This document shows, one piece after another, positions 34,318 through 45,964 of a stretch of 64,000 bases of DNA. Below the pieces are notes generated by a model, which searched no databases, was not told where the DNA came from, and worked only from the letters and a program-made list of their open reading frames with translations. The stretch is from Dermatemys mawii (taxonomy: Eukaryota > Chordata > Testudines > Dermatemydidae): positions 18,154,969 to 18,218,968 of the forward strand of contig ML677334.1 in the NCBI GenBank assembly GCA_007922305.1, in the 5' to 3' direction. Both the position numbers and the translations under genes were made by a program. Numbering within the stretch: position 1 is the first letter of the stretch; each line of letters starts with the position of its first letter.

Positions 34318-34869
34318 TTAATTGATTTTCTGGTTACTTTATACTACCAGAGCAACATTCATTAGTGCCACTGGGGACTTTTCTGTACATTTCCCCAGGG
34401 TAGATATGGCCAGAGAGATCTGATAACACTAGGGAATCCTGGTCAGGTTACTGAGGTACAGTTTACTTCTCTGATGTTTCAGTAAGTGATCCAAAACCAT
34501 GCAGTGCTTGAAACCTAAACAAAACAAAGCACTCACATAAATACCTGATGCGACCCTAGCGGCTACATAGCTTCTGGAGATGAAAGGATCTCTGAGCAGC
34601 ATCCCTTTCCATACAACACACTTTGTCATTTTACAAGTGTTTTTATAAAATATGAATGAAGCAAAATCAGTACCTCCTTGCTAATCACATTGCCTCTTAT
34701 CTTTAGCATACTGGAAATTATTAGCTGCAACTGATGTCTCGCTGGGTTGATTAATATGGAATGTTTGTTCAAGACGTTGTCAGACTAAGTCCAAGTTGCC
34801 ACGTAAAACTTTTGATTGTATACCAGTGTTAAACAGGAGCATGATTTAATAGCATTTTTGGACTGGCAA

Positions 34870-35095
34870 AGTGCTCCTAGTATGGACACAGCGTATATTA
34901 GCAACTGTGCTTTTGCCGGTGTATCTTTTGCAGCTTCTCCAACTGAAACAAGCTATACCAGTCAAAGCATAGTTTTGCCCATATAATGGTATCTAGACTA
35001 GGGGACTACGCCATCACAGCTACGTCAGTTACAAATCAAACCTCGCTGTCATAGCTATGCTGGCAAAAATTAGTAGTCTAAACCTGGCCATCGTA
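34870..35095. repeat. Degraded foldback MITE
   Basis: TTTTGCCGGTGTATC, AGCTATACCAGTCAAAGCAT, GTCATAGCTATGCTGGCAAA and TAGTCTAAACCTGGCC are eroded inverted blocks of the 'GTCTACAC' foldback class. The ends are too decayed to place a TSD. Confidence 0.5.
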
Positions 35096-35842
35096 TTAAG
35101 GATGCAGGAGTGTTTTCTTTATTCCCCTTCACTATGGAGAGACAGTGCATCCAGACAGTCCAGAAGACCTTGTACGGATAAGAAAAGGCAGCCACCTAGA
35201 CCATGTAGGTCTCTGAATACCCTGTTGGGGGTTGCAGCCACTCAGTACCCCCTGAAGACAAGAAGGAAGGGAAGGAGAATTAACTCCACCACAGGAGGAA
35301 CAAATGGGCAGGCAGGTAATCAGCTTTCTCCCCCCACTAAAGAGAAGAAGGGTGGCCATGGTGACAATTCCAGAGAAGTGGCAACTGCTGGGGGTGGCGG
35401 AAAAGCAAGATTTCTCACATCTGGGGAGTTCCACAAGCATGAGCTGAGGTTCATAAACTCATCCAACCTCGAACCCAAGGCTAAATTCAAGTGAGCCTGA
35501 GGCCCTGATGAAATGCTTTGTAGAGCTCTAATATCAATTTTTGTTTCAATGGATTCTTTTCCAAGGCTGGAGCTGGTTCTGCTGCCTGACTCAAGTGCAG
35601 GCTTTCAGCTGTATTTACAAAGGCATTAGACATAAATTGCTTGCTCGGTTTTTACAAATACCAAGTACCCTTCTGTGGACATAAATATACAAATCAAAGC
35701 AGTGACCCCATATGAGGAGTGTGGGAATTGTTTTCTCTCTTTCATAAGTGGCCAAATAAAGTGACCAAGATGCTAAGTGTGAGAATTGCATAATTAATAG
35801 TTTGCATTTAAACACAAAGAAGAGATTTCAGATAGCACACAC
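35096..35842. other. Unassigned non-coding DNA
   Basis: A 145-codon plus frame at 35057-35494 starts inside the MITE remnant. It is rich in Lys, Arg and Gly with no known domain, and its minus-strand mirror is also open. I regard it as chance. Confidence 0.45.
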
Positions 35843-36108
35843 AGCTCTTTAATCTAGCAGACCACAGAATAATGAGATCCAGTGGTTAGAAGCTGGACGC
35901 ACTCAGATTAGAAAAAAATGCAAATTTTTACCAATGAGGGTAATTAACAATTGCAACAAATTACCTAAGGATGAGTAGATTCTCCATCACTGGCAGTCTT
36001 TAAATCAAGCCTGGATAAAAGAGGTGCTCTAGATCAAACAGGAATTATGAGGAAGTTATTAGATGAAATTCTATGGCCTGTGTTATGCAGGACGTCAGAC
36101 TACATCAG
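35843..36108 (+). mobile_element. CR1 LINE 3' end
   Basis: The order GCAAATTTTTACCAATGAGG, GGTAATTAACAATTGCAAC, TTCTCCATCACTGGCAGTC, TTTAAATCAAGCCTGGATAA and ATTCTATGGCCTGTGTTATG followed by GGACGTCAGACTACATCAGG is the terminal part of an amniote CR1. It is 5'-truncated, as usual for CR1, with no intact protein. It parallels the copy at 49305-49735. Confidence 0.82.
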
Positions 36109-36361
36109 GAACCCTGGAACCTGTGTAGAATTGGTGGGGGGAGAGGCACCAGTGCTGGTTGGAACTGTGGCCCTGTGCCTTGCTCCTCCTCTTCCACCGG
36201 GACCCCATTACTGCTCCTCCTTTTCCCCCTAGGGTCCCCTTCACTGGCCAGGCTGGAAGCCAGATCCAGGCCATGATAAGAGCCGCCCAGGGAGCCCTGG
36301 ACCCTTCACCTGCTGTGGACAGGGGTCCCTGAGATGAGCCCCGGCCCATGTTCACATCCAT
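36109..36361. other. GC-rich stretch, probably decayed repeat
   Basis: C- and G-rich DNA between a CR1 end and a MITE fragment. It yields overlapping frames of 61-101 codons with no domain. It is not convincing as a CpG island. Confidence 0.4.
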
Positions 36362-36485
36362 GAGAGACATAGCTATACCAACATAACCTACAGTGTACAC
36401 AGTAGGTCACAGTACCATTGCTAGGGAGTGTCTACACTGAAGTGCTGCAGTTGTGCCACTGTAGCTTTTTAAGTATAGACATAGC
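36362..36485. repeat. Foldback MITE 3' fragment
   Basis: GACATAGCTATACCAACATA, GGAGTGTCTACACTGAAGTG and the end TTAAGTATAGACATAGCC belong to the 'GTCTACAC' foldback class. Only one end is recognisable. Confidence 0.55.
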
Positions 36486-36614
36486 CTCAGAAAGAGATGA
36501 TAATAAAGACACAACGCCTGACTATTTAACAAAGGGATCCAGGAGTTTTCATCAAGACCCATTGAGCTTCTCATGTGAGCTCTCTCTTTCCTTTCTCTAA
36601 AAATTCATTGTTCA

Positions 36615-36710
36615 GTGATGAACTTTTGCAACTCAGGAGACGTGGGTTCCATTCCCTGTTCTGCCTCAGACTTGACCAAGTTGTTTAGGACCTATCTCCA
36701 TAAGAATGTT
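36615..36710 (+). repeat. SINE head fragment
   Basis: CAGGAGACGTGGGTTCCATT followed by CTGTTCTGCCTCAGACTTGA resembles the B-box and early body of the tRNA-derived SINE, with GGTTCCATTCC as the B-box. The tail is missing. Confidence 0.5.
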
Positions 36711-37656
36711 ATACTTGTGTACAACTTCATTTCAGCCATTATAATTATACCAGTATAAACCCCTGTGTGGATACTCTTATTTCAATATCAGAGGGCCTTT
36801 TTCTGGTTCATCTTATGTCACTTTGGAAGTGGTTTAAGATAAGATGAAGAAAAACCACTCATTCTGGAATTAAAACAGGCAGGGCCAGATTATGACATTC
36901 TGAGGCCCTAAACTATCACAAGTGCAAGAGGGCCCATACCATAAATTTATTATTATTATTTTCCCAGAAAGGACATCGAATATATAAACACAAAAGCTTT
37001 ATATTTGCATCTATACAAATACAAACTTGTAAAAATAGAATATTAATCTAATTAAAACACATTTTGCAATATGCCTGTTTGAATTATAAAATAGTTTCAA
37101 ATTAACAATTTCCTCTATGATTTCTTAATTAGTCGATATGAAAACTTTATAGCTACAGCAGCACAAAAGCAATTACAGTTACACAGACCAGCTTACTTAA
37201 CGGAAGCAGTACAACCTGCAGTATGTCTGTTTGCACATCACATTAATTTTAACACTGAAATGTAAAACATTTTCTTTCATGATTTTTGGAGTGCAAAGTC
37301 ATTGATGATGTCCTCAAATGATAAGCTATGGAGTTTGTCACTTTCGATGCACACAATGCTTAGGGCAGATAGCTTTTCTTGCAGCATTTTCTAGGCAGAC
37401 CTCTCTCTTCAAGTTCACTTCTCTATCCTCTGTGTCCCCCAAGACCACTAATAAATCTCAGGTAAACACCTTGGGCACACAAAGTGACAACAAGCTACAT
37501 GCGCTAAAGAGAAAGAAAGAATTTACCAGAAAAAAGACTTGTAGTCTCTAGACCGGCATTGAGAAAGTAAGATAAACTAGTCTATAGTCAAGCAAATATA
37601 ATGAATATTATAGGCTTTAATAACCTATAAATCAAATATGCACATAGTTTGAAATA
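36711..37656. other. Unassigned AT-rich DNA
   Basis: A (TTA)n run lies at about 36947-36960. A fragment TCTGAGGCCCTAAACTATCA near 36899 echoes one near 39331 (AAGGCCCTAAACTGTAACTT), so the two may derive from one older repeat now split by the LTR. No gene supported. Confidence 0.4.
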
Positions 37657-37661
37657 ACTTG

Positions 37662-38701
37662 TGTGACCTGGGGTAGCCCTCACTGGAAATGCAAACATCA
37701 AGTCAAGCTGCAAAAGGGAGAGAAGATATTCCGAAGACTGGTGGATAACACTAAAGTTAAACTCCCCAACCAGTCACAGACTGTGCTTCTGATCCCCCAC
37801 ACTAGTTATCAAGAAGCAAAAAAAAGAAATCACATAGTCCCCTTTATTGCATTCCAGTTCTCTGGCTCCCAGTCAGCACCTTGGTCCAGTACAGTGAGAA
37901 GTTATTTAAAAACCTCTGCTCACATACACAAAACGTTCTTCTGACACCAAAAGGTCAGCCACATTACCAGGTCAGTATACGCTTGGATCTTACCCAAAAT
38001 ACCACGCTGCCAGCCAATTCTTAAGTGTCTAAAACTAAAGATTTATTATAACGAACAAGAAGAGAGATGTTAAATGGTAAAGCAGTCACATACATACAAA
38101 GATCCAAAGTCCTAGCAGTATCAGTGAGTTTGCTAGCTTGAAAGTCCCTCTGGAACACATCCACAGCTTGGATGGGTCATTCAGTCCTTTGTTCAGAGCT
38201 TCAGTTTGTTGCAAAGATCCTCCAGAGGTAAGAAGCAGGACTGAAGCCAAAATGGAGAAGATGCAGTTGTCTTTTATAGTTTTTTGCCATGTGGCTTGTG
38301 CTTCTTTTGTTTCAAACACAAACTGCCCAGCACATGGCTTGGAAATCTTAGAGTTCTCTCCATAGGCATACCCCTGCATGCCTCCCTGAGTCATAAGGTT
38401 GCCTTCTCTCAGTCAGTTGCATAGCTGATGATCCTAAATGGGCCATCAAGCTGGTGAGGCAGTGCTGATGCCAAACTGTCGTGGTGTGTCGTCCAGAAGC
38501 ATAGCACAAGTTTTGTAATACAGATATCTATACATATCTATAACTCATAATACTAAGGTGACACATACACATAAATGAGATTATTATATCTGGCAAATTA
38601 TAACATTTTTGCAGCTATTTTACAGGTATATCTGGCACAACTCATTGCAATTTTACAATATTAATATTCATAATATCCCCCAGATTCCATACAGTGTTAC
38701 A
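37662..38701 (-). mobile_element. Solo LTR, antisense, 1,040 bp with 5-bp TSD
   Basis: On the minus strand the element begins TGTAACACTG and ends CCAGGTCACA (TG...CA). It is flanked by perfect ACTTG duplications at plus 37657-37661 and 38702-38706. Sense-strand signals are correctly ordered: a TATA-like TATAAAAG (plus 38271-38278) and, about 230 bp downstream, a poly-A signal AATAAA (plus 38042-38047). No gag/pol or second LTR flanks it, so it is a solo LTR. A 102-codon minus frame and plus frames inside it have no domain. Confidence 0.82.
38271..38278 (-). promoter_or_regulatory. TATA-like box of the solo LTR
   Basis: TATAAAAG on the minus strand, placed upstream of the AATAAA signal within the LTR, as expected for the U3/R junction. 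Whether it still drives transcription is unknown. Confidence 0.55.
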
Positions 38702-38706
38702 ACTTG

Positions 38707-39699
38707 TTCACCAAATACTCAGAATATTTTTATAGATTAGATTAGATCTATATATATATCTTCTTGCACTATACCACCGAGCGTGCGGGACTGTAAACAA
38801 AAGATGGCGGCCTTCAGGCTATTACCTACCAAGGGAGACGCTATCCAAGATGTCACTCCTAGAACGAGTCCTATATGGGTATGAACTTGGCAGGATTGCT
38901 TCACGACACTGTCATCTCCGACCTCACATTGTTCCTGATTTTTATCGTCAGTGAGATTATTTATCTGTTTAAATAAGTTATGAAGGCATGGTCAGAATTT
39001 TACCAGTAGCAGCTGGCCAACAAAATGCTGCCTTAGGAGACTGATAGCAGAATTCCTCATAGAAATACTAATTTTACAAGTGCAATTAACCCCTTTTTTC
39101 CCCTCAGCCCTGGCCTCCAGCCTGTCAATAATGAACAATTAGTGAAGGGTAAGAGTAGAGTGAGGGTATTGTGTAACCAGATGTGTATATCTTTGTCATA
39201 TTTGAATGAAAATGTCTATATTTAGAGAGAATCTTCTTTTCCCCCATCTCCCTTATTTATCAACTGATTTTGATAAAATTTGAAATGGAGTCAGTTTTTT
39301 CTTTTTTTAGAGGCTCCTCATATTGAAAGGCCCTAAACTGTAACTTAGTTAGTTTATGCCTTAATCTGGCCCTGCAAACAGGGATGCAAACTGGTATAAA
39401 TATAAAGCTTTAAATACACATCCCTTCAAACAGGAATAGCCAAAATGTGTTGACTTTCTGGACATGCTACAAAAGACACTGATAGGGTTTCTGGAGAAGG
39501 TGGAGGATGTGCTTACTAGATGATGAAGGGGTTAGGTGGCTGGTTGATCGGTCAAGTTCCTGTGGAATTGATTTCCATGCTGCTGAGATTTAATTTAATT
39601 TCATTTATGATATGATTAATTATGTCTGGGCACCTAGAGCTTTAGGAGGCATCTTTATTATTTCAAGTCTAAATAAATATGAGTATAATTACACCAGTA
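38707..39699. other. Unassigned AT-rich DNA
   Basis: A short (TA)n run lies at about 38749-38759. AGGCCCTAAACTGTAAC near 39331 echoes 36899 on the other side of the LTR. No gene supported. Confidence 0.4.
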
Positions 39700-39830
39700 G
39701 GACTGGAAAAATCTCCTTAGTCTCTCTATGCCTCAGTTCTCCATCTTTCCTACCTCACAGGAGTGTTATGAAGTCCTCACAGTAATGCAGGTCATATACA
39801 GACCTGAAAACCAGTGAGATGACAGGGGAG
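39700..39830 (+). repeat. SINE body fragment
   Basis: CTCTCTATGCCTCAGTTCTC, CATCTTTCCTACCTCACAGG and AGTGTTATGAAGTCCTCACA follow the SINE body order 'cctcagtttcc...cctacctcacaggggtgttatgag'. Head and tail are eroded. Confidence 0.6.
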
Positions 39831-40807
39831 GGAGATATCCAGCTGAGGAGAGGATGGAGAGCAACATATTTTAATGAGAGTAAACACATTTTACTGGCAT
39901 GGTTAAAATTCCCCAAAACGTGTTTAAAATAATTGGTCTCTCCATTCTACTCTATCCCACTTAAGGGCATGGTTATTGCCACTGAATAAATCCTATTTTT
40001 GAGAATAAAAATTTGCAGCCCTTGTCTTTTCTTCCTGCAATCCAAAACCAGGCTAGAGAAACAATAGCTACATCTGAGAAAAGTTAGATCTGCAATATGC
40101 TTCTGGCTTTCTGCCATACAGTTCCATTTAAGTCAAACTAGCTGATTAGTTCTGAGATGCCCATCTCTGTATAATCTCTTTTCCCACTGCCATCAACAAA
40201 GGGAATTGCTTTTGTGGTTGCTTGAACCAGACCATCACTTCTGAAACTTTATCATGCACTTTCCAAGTGCAGAATAGTCAACATAATAGAGCAACATGAC
40301 GAGGTTGAGTCACAGTGCCAAAACAACTTGAACACTTTGCATTTTTCTTATTAGAGACAGGTGGGTGATTCTGGGAAGGTGGCAGGGGAGGGAAATCAGA
40401 CCGTTCAAACCAAAACTCAAATGCCTTGGTGTTTTCATATTTCTGTCAAGATACTATTTTAGAGTCCTTTGATGGTTTGTAGCATTTGCTTAAGTTTTGT
40501 AATAAATTTGGTGCTTTAATAACACTGCGTGGCCTGTAAAAGCTATTGCAGTGCAAAGGATCACAAAATGCATGGAGCTATTTGACTGCAAAGTTTAGAT
40601 AAACCTTGGAGCCAACTCAGAACAAAATTCCTTTGCACTTTGTCCTGGGACAAGCCTTTCTTCCCCAAAATCACAGTGCCAAAGGACAACTGATTATACG
40701 TGTTTCTTTTTGTTTCCTCAGTATTATGAATCTGGCAATGTGGTAAATTATGAATGTTTTGAACATGCATTCCACTTTACAACTCTGTGAATGGATATTT
40801 TTTGGCA
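39831..40807. other. Unassigned non-coding DNA
   Basis: No recognised repeat, gene or signal. Confidence 0.45.
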
Positions 40808-41115
40808 TTTCACACTTCCAGTTTAGGGCCAATTTAGGCATGTAAAGAAGCAGAGAGGCATGTAATGGAATTTTCAAAACTGCATTCAGCATCAGATGCC
40901 CATGGGATTTAGGCATCTATTTGCTTTTTTAGGTGCGTAAATTCCTTTAAAAATCTGGCCTATAGTGCTTAGTAGGTCAGACTAGGATAATTTAGAGCTG
41001 GAGCCACATTCATCTCTGATGTAACTCCATTGGGCCAAATTCTGTGATAGTGTGATTACTCTTCAGTGGGATTGTATGCAGTGTAAATCGTTGTAGAATT
41101 CGGTCCACTGACTTC
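40808..41115. repeat. Two eroded foldback repeats side by side
   Basis: The first (about 40808-40965) has TAATGGAATTTTCAAAACTG and TTTAGGTGCGTAAATTCC with AAAAATCTGGCC at its end. The second (about 41000-41115) has GATGTAACTCCATTGGGCC, GTATGCAGTGTAAATCG and AGAATTCGGTCC. Both are decayed members of palindromic families that recur in the window. Confidence 0.5.
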
Positions 41116-41591
41116 ATTGCAGTTATAGCTAGGATATTTTTGAACTCTAGAGTAACCAGGTATAATGCTAGTCAAAGCTACTTGGTCAAATTCAGTTGGA
41201 CAAACACAAGAGTGCCAGCTAAGCTGGGTGGGTGGTGGAAGGCTGCTGTATTTTACACCCAGCTGTTTACTCCAACCTTTCTCTACCCTTTAGTGTGGAC
41301 AGTAAAACAGTCATTTTGTACACCCTCCGAACGCCAAACTTGACCACTTACACTACTTTTCTGACCATTTTATAATCTGTTTTGTACCATCAATAACATC
41401 ATTACTAAATGTGGCCCATCAGTCTTCAGCTACTGGTGCAACAGTGCTGATTTCTGGCTGCATATAATAGTACATTTTTCAGATACATTCAAGATAACTT
41501 CTGTTTTCTTTTGTAAACCTCCCTCATGGAGAAGAAGTGGACCAGATCCTGATCTCATAAACACCAGCATAAGTGAGAATAGAAGAGCCTG
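41116..41591. other. Unassigned non-coding DNA
   Basis: No feature supported. Confidence 0.4.
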
Positions 41592-41856
41592 GGAGTATGT
41601 TTACATTGCATCTGCAGGGGGCTTCCCACTGCCGGTAGACACACGCTAGCTCTCTTCAAGTTAGAGCACTAAAAATAGTTGTGTGTCTGTGCAGCAAGGG
41701 TCGCTGCTTGGACTGACCACCTAAGTACATCAGGCAGGTTTGCCAACCAGGCTCCATGGTCACACTGCCATTTATAGAGTGTTAACTCCTGCAGAGCTAG
41801 CATGTGTCAGTCAGTCTCCCATGCTGGGAAGTACACTCCCAGCTGCAGATATCTTG
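41592..41856. mobile_element. Foldback MITE
   Basis: The left arm has GTATGTTTACATTGCATCTG, GTAGACACACGCTAGCTC and GCACTAAAAATAGTTGTG. The right arm has CACACTGCCATTTATAGAGT, AGCTAGCATGTGTCAGTCAG and CTCCCAGCTGCAGATA in inverted order. The arms pair over most of the 265 bp. The TSD is eroded. Confidence 0.62.
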
Positions 41857-42002
41857 TGTTAACTCTTTTACAGCCCCCTTATGCTGGCACAGTTGCATAC
41901 TGTGGTTGTAGCAAAAACAGAGTCCTTCACGCTTTACAAAACAGTAAAATCCCAGTTCACTAATGGCTGGATTGTGGTGTTGCCTGCCAAATCCCCATTT
42001 AA

Positions 42003-42120
42003 AGCTTGGTCTATGCTTAAAAATGGTTGCCTTAGCTACATAGCTCAGCGCTGTGAGAAATGTCATGCCCTGAGCACCATAGTTAGGTCGATCTAACCCC
42101 CGGTGTGGACATGACTAGGT
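42003..42120. repeat. Foldback MITE fragment next to TTAA
   Basis: AGCTTGGTCTATGCTTAAAA is preceded directly by TTAA (41999-42002). TGCCCTGAGCACCATAGTTA, GGTCGATCTAACCCCCGGTG and TGGACATGACTAGG complete a short hairpin of the 'GGTCTACACT' class. Confidence 0.55.
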
Positions 42121-42479
42121 CACCAGAAGAATTTTTCTGGATCGGAGTCTAAACCAGAGGAGTTAATCTGGATGATTAGCCTTTGCATTTTGTTGGCTAT
42201 GTTGAAGAAACAATCTACAGAATTAGTTTTAGAAGTCTTACATGTAGGAAAATATGAATCTCAAAGCAGCATTAGCATCTAGAAATCAAATCTTAGCTAC
42301 AGATTGGAAATATTATGCCTAGTTGAGAGAACAAACACATATATAGCCCCACTGATCTGACAAATACTCTATCATATTTATCTTTCCATCTAGGCTGAAG
42401 GATTTACATACATTCTAGAGATGTGGTAATGTTGGAACCAAAGGTTGCAAGCATTTTCCTTTGTAAAGCCTTATTTCAG

Positions 42480-43040
42480 TACCTATATCAATTTGCCTCA
42501 GAAAATTGATTTGGCCTGAAATTTGCCAGGTGTATTCTGACGGAAAAGTAGAACATTTTTGCCAGATTTAAAGAAAATGGATGGCACTGCTTTGAGTTAC
42601 AGATAATTAAAAAATTGTCCTGATTTGAAATTTTGACATCTGTCTATAGCGGCTCAAAATGTTTTCATTACATTTTTCCAACAAAAAAGATTTTTTCTGC
42701 AAAAAAAAATTTTGATGAAAAAATCTTTTTTTAGTTTAAAAAATTTAAAACCAAAATTTATTTTTATTTTGGAAATAAACTATTTTCAATTTTAAAAAAT
42801 CTGGTTTTAGTTTGATTTTTTATATAAAAAAAATTGTTCTTTGAAAACCAAAGAAATTGTTTGGGCTTATTTGTTTTAACAGAAGCTGAAAATTTTTTCA
42901 AAAACTGCTTTTGAGAACCGACATTTTTTGTTTATAAATTTTTTTATTTGGTTGGTTTTGATTTGTTTTTGTTTTAAAAGCTGAAGAAAATGCACTGGAA
43001 ATGAAGGAAAAAATTCAAAATTTCCTAAGAACATAATTTG
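42480..43040. repeat. AT-rich foldback repeat
   Basis: Runs of AAATTTT, TTTTGAAA and AAAAATC in both orientations form a low-complexity, self-complementary block, with GATTTTTTCTGC/GATGAAAAAATC near 42690-42726. It resembles a dispersed AT-rich foldback family rather than a simple microsatellite. No coding capacity. Confidence 0.6.
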
Positions 43041-44369
43041 CCTTTTTTGGCTAGCTCTGCTGTTGTCTGTGTTTCCCTAGCTCAAAAATAAGCTTTTCAC
43101 TCGTACTCAGACTTTTCCTTAAATGTGTGTTTGAAAAACACAAACTGTAATTAAGGAAACTTGTTAATCATGTTTGTTGTGGATAGTTTGGGGTCTGTTC
43201 CTGCTGTCAGTGAGATTTGGGGCTCATCTGTGATCCCACTGATGTAAATGAAGGGGTTTTGCTATTGATTTTAGTAGGAGTAGGATTTGGCACTATGTAC
43301 ATGAGACACAATTTTGCCCTTTGTTGACTGTTAGAGCACAAGGATCTTTGTATAAGCAACAGGTTACGTCTTGATCTGTAAACACTGAGGTGCAGGCTTC
43401 ATTTTATTCACATGAGCAGTCCCATGGATTTCAATGGGACGACTTGCCTGAGTGACATTAGGCACATAAATTGGGCCCAGATTTTGCACAGACTTACACA
43501 CATGTTTCGTGTTACAGACTGTGAACAGTCTCATTTAAATCGGTGGGATTGCTCATGTGAATAAACATAGATGTTCTGCTCAGTGTATAAAGCTAAGCCC
43601 ACGAGTAAGTCTGTGCAGCAAATGGGAGAGGCCTGTGTCTGTAGACGTGACTGCCTTGCCATAGTTAAGGATCTCATTATAGAGCCAGAGCCTCACATGG
43701 TGTAAATCAGCTTAGCCTCACTGAAATCAGTGGAGCCGAATTGCTTCATGTCCACTGAATATCTGGACCTTTAAATTAAACCTGACCTCTTTGTAGCTGA
43801 GAGAGGGAGAACTCCTTGGGCTTCCTTTGGAACACGGTCTGAAACTTTTAACAAACAGACCCAAAAACTCTTTCAAAATCACTCATTTTTGAAATACTTA
43901 CAAAGCGTCTAATCTGTCCTTGCGTCCTTTTGTCAGGCCAATAAAACCATACTACTTCACCAAATTCAAAACATAAGCTGATTTTACTGACTGCTCCCAG
44001 GCAGCCTCCTTGTGGTTTTCTAACCCTTGTACAGTACAGTGCTTGATAAACACTGATTAGATAGCTAGACCAAAAGATTAGATTAGATTTTCATATTGGC
44101 TCATGCAACAGGCAGTTTTCAAGAACAGGAGTTATAATATATAGTTTTGAATTGCCGTCATTTGAACACTAGCCACAGTTATCTAATAATCAAAATTGAT
44201 ACTAAAAATAAAAAGCCAATAGTCTATTACAGCCCCAGGCATCTGTGAACTCATTAACTGACCGATGAAATGGTACAAAGGGAAGGTTTTGCACTCTTAT
44301 CAACAGATCCTTTCAATGACCAAAGCAAAGATATTACAATGACATGTTATTTGTAGACAATGCATAACT
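43041..44369. other. Unassigned DNA with foldback remnants
   Basis: CACATGAGCAGTCCCATGGA followed by TTTCAATGGGACGACTTGCC (about 43410-43450), and ATGGTGTAAATCAGCTTAGC (about 43697), are eroded foldback fragments. The rest is unassigned. Confidence 0.45.
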
Positions 44370-44475
44370 AATAATATCTAGTGCTCATACAGAGCTTTTC
44401 ATCAGTAGCTCTCAAAGTGCTTTACAAAGGTTGTCAGTATTTGCTTTCTACAGCTTCAAAGCTGTGAGAGGAATA
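44370..44475 (-). repeat. SINE tail, antisense
   Basis: Plus-strand ATACAGAGCTTTTCATCAGT and AGCTCTCAAAGTGCTTTACA are the reverse complement of the tail seen at 13510-13575. Only the tail remains. Confidence 0.6.
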
Positions 44476-45964
44476 TGGGCATAGGTTTCATATACGGCTT
44501 GGCCAGTACTGCTTGTTTCTTTAATTTTGTAATATGGTGATTCCTCCAACCCTCTTATTTAATTTTTTTTAAACTATCCCTTCATTTACCTTCTAAACAG
44601 AAAAAAAAGATATAAATAAAGCAAACTTCAGCAATTCCCAAAATAAAATTTAAAAAATAATATTTTGTTTGTAAAACCATATAAAGTTGCTAAGTGACAA
44701 TAATGTACTTACCTGTTGCATCATTTACAAAACCCAAGCACTTAAAATGCAAATGAATGAGTAATTAAGGAACAACACAAATCTCACCTGACTATGCAAC
44801 AAACAAGCTCATGATTCAGATCAGGTACAAACAAATGTATATTGCATTACAGTAAAATAACCTTAACTCTGACCCCAAATAAATGTTGTTCTTTCTTCAG
44901 TAATTTCAAAATACAAACACAGCACAAAGCCCTCTTGGGGGCGGAGAAAAGCAAACACACACATAAAAATTATGAGCTAGATCTGCAGCTTGTATAAATA
45001 GATGTTTCTTTATTGAAGTCAGTGGAGTGCAACTGATTTCCACCAGCTGAGGATCTGTCCCTCTATAGCTATACTTTAAGGATACATATTAATCACCTTT
45101 AAATGGAAATCATCCATGTGTGCATCATTTTTATATAAATTGACACTGTTATTTTTTTCTATTAAATTAATTCACTACATTATTCTCAAGGAAGAGTAAT
45201 TGTAACTACCTTACCAGAAAATTCCACTGTCAGTTTACAAATCTGCTAATAATTAAGACTGTTGTGTTGTGATTTAAGATGTATTTCTCTTTTCTTGATA
45301 CAACGAATGTGTGTGTTCATCAAATAGGCAACATAAAATTTATGACATCCTTAATTACCCATTTAATTGCTTTCAAGCATTGGGATGTTGTAAATGGTGC
45401 CAGAGGTAAGAATGTTGTCCTCACCTAGTTTAAAATCAAAACAAATAGAGGTTGCTAAGATTTTCTTTGCTTTGGCTTTAAATATTTTACTTCTACTGTC
45501 ATAGCTCCACCAATACCTCTTTAATGTGTACCAACATTAAGGCTTGACAGGATGTGTTTTACAGGTTACATAACAACATGCCTTGGGTGCATTATGGTTG
45601 TCTGAATGCCTGCAACTACTTGACACATTAATGGACCACTAAAACAACCCCTGGACTGTCTTTAAGCTCTCCCAGCTTTGACTATTAGATGTTTTAAGTT
45701 GTTAAGCAAACCATGTTACATTAATTCTCCTGATGGATTTGCTGTTAGCCTAAGGTGCTATATTGTCTGTCCTGGAGAGGATGCCCTCTATTAACCCACA
45801 GGTTAAAAACAGATATTAAAAACAGGTACAGACGGGCACCAGCAACCTGAGCTTCCCTCCACCTCTTTCCCCCACATGCCTCAACCTTAACCTTGCAGGG
45901 ACTAATTCTAGGGATGAGAGGGTAGTTCACTCGCCATCATATTCGAGCCAGACCGCCCTTGTAG
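44476..45964. other. Unassigned AT-rich DNA
   Basis: No gene or TE terminus was recognised. ATTGAAGTCAGTGGAGTGCA near 45013 is a small foldback-type fragment. Confidence 0.45.

Noticed and set aside
35057..35494. 145-codon basic plus-strand frame
   Set aside because: Starts in a MITE remnant, has an open mirror frame, and matches no known family.
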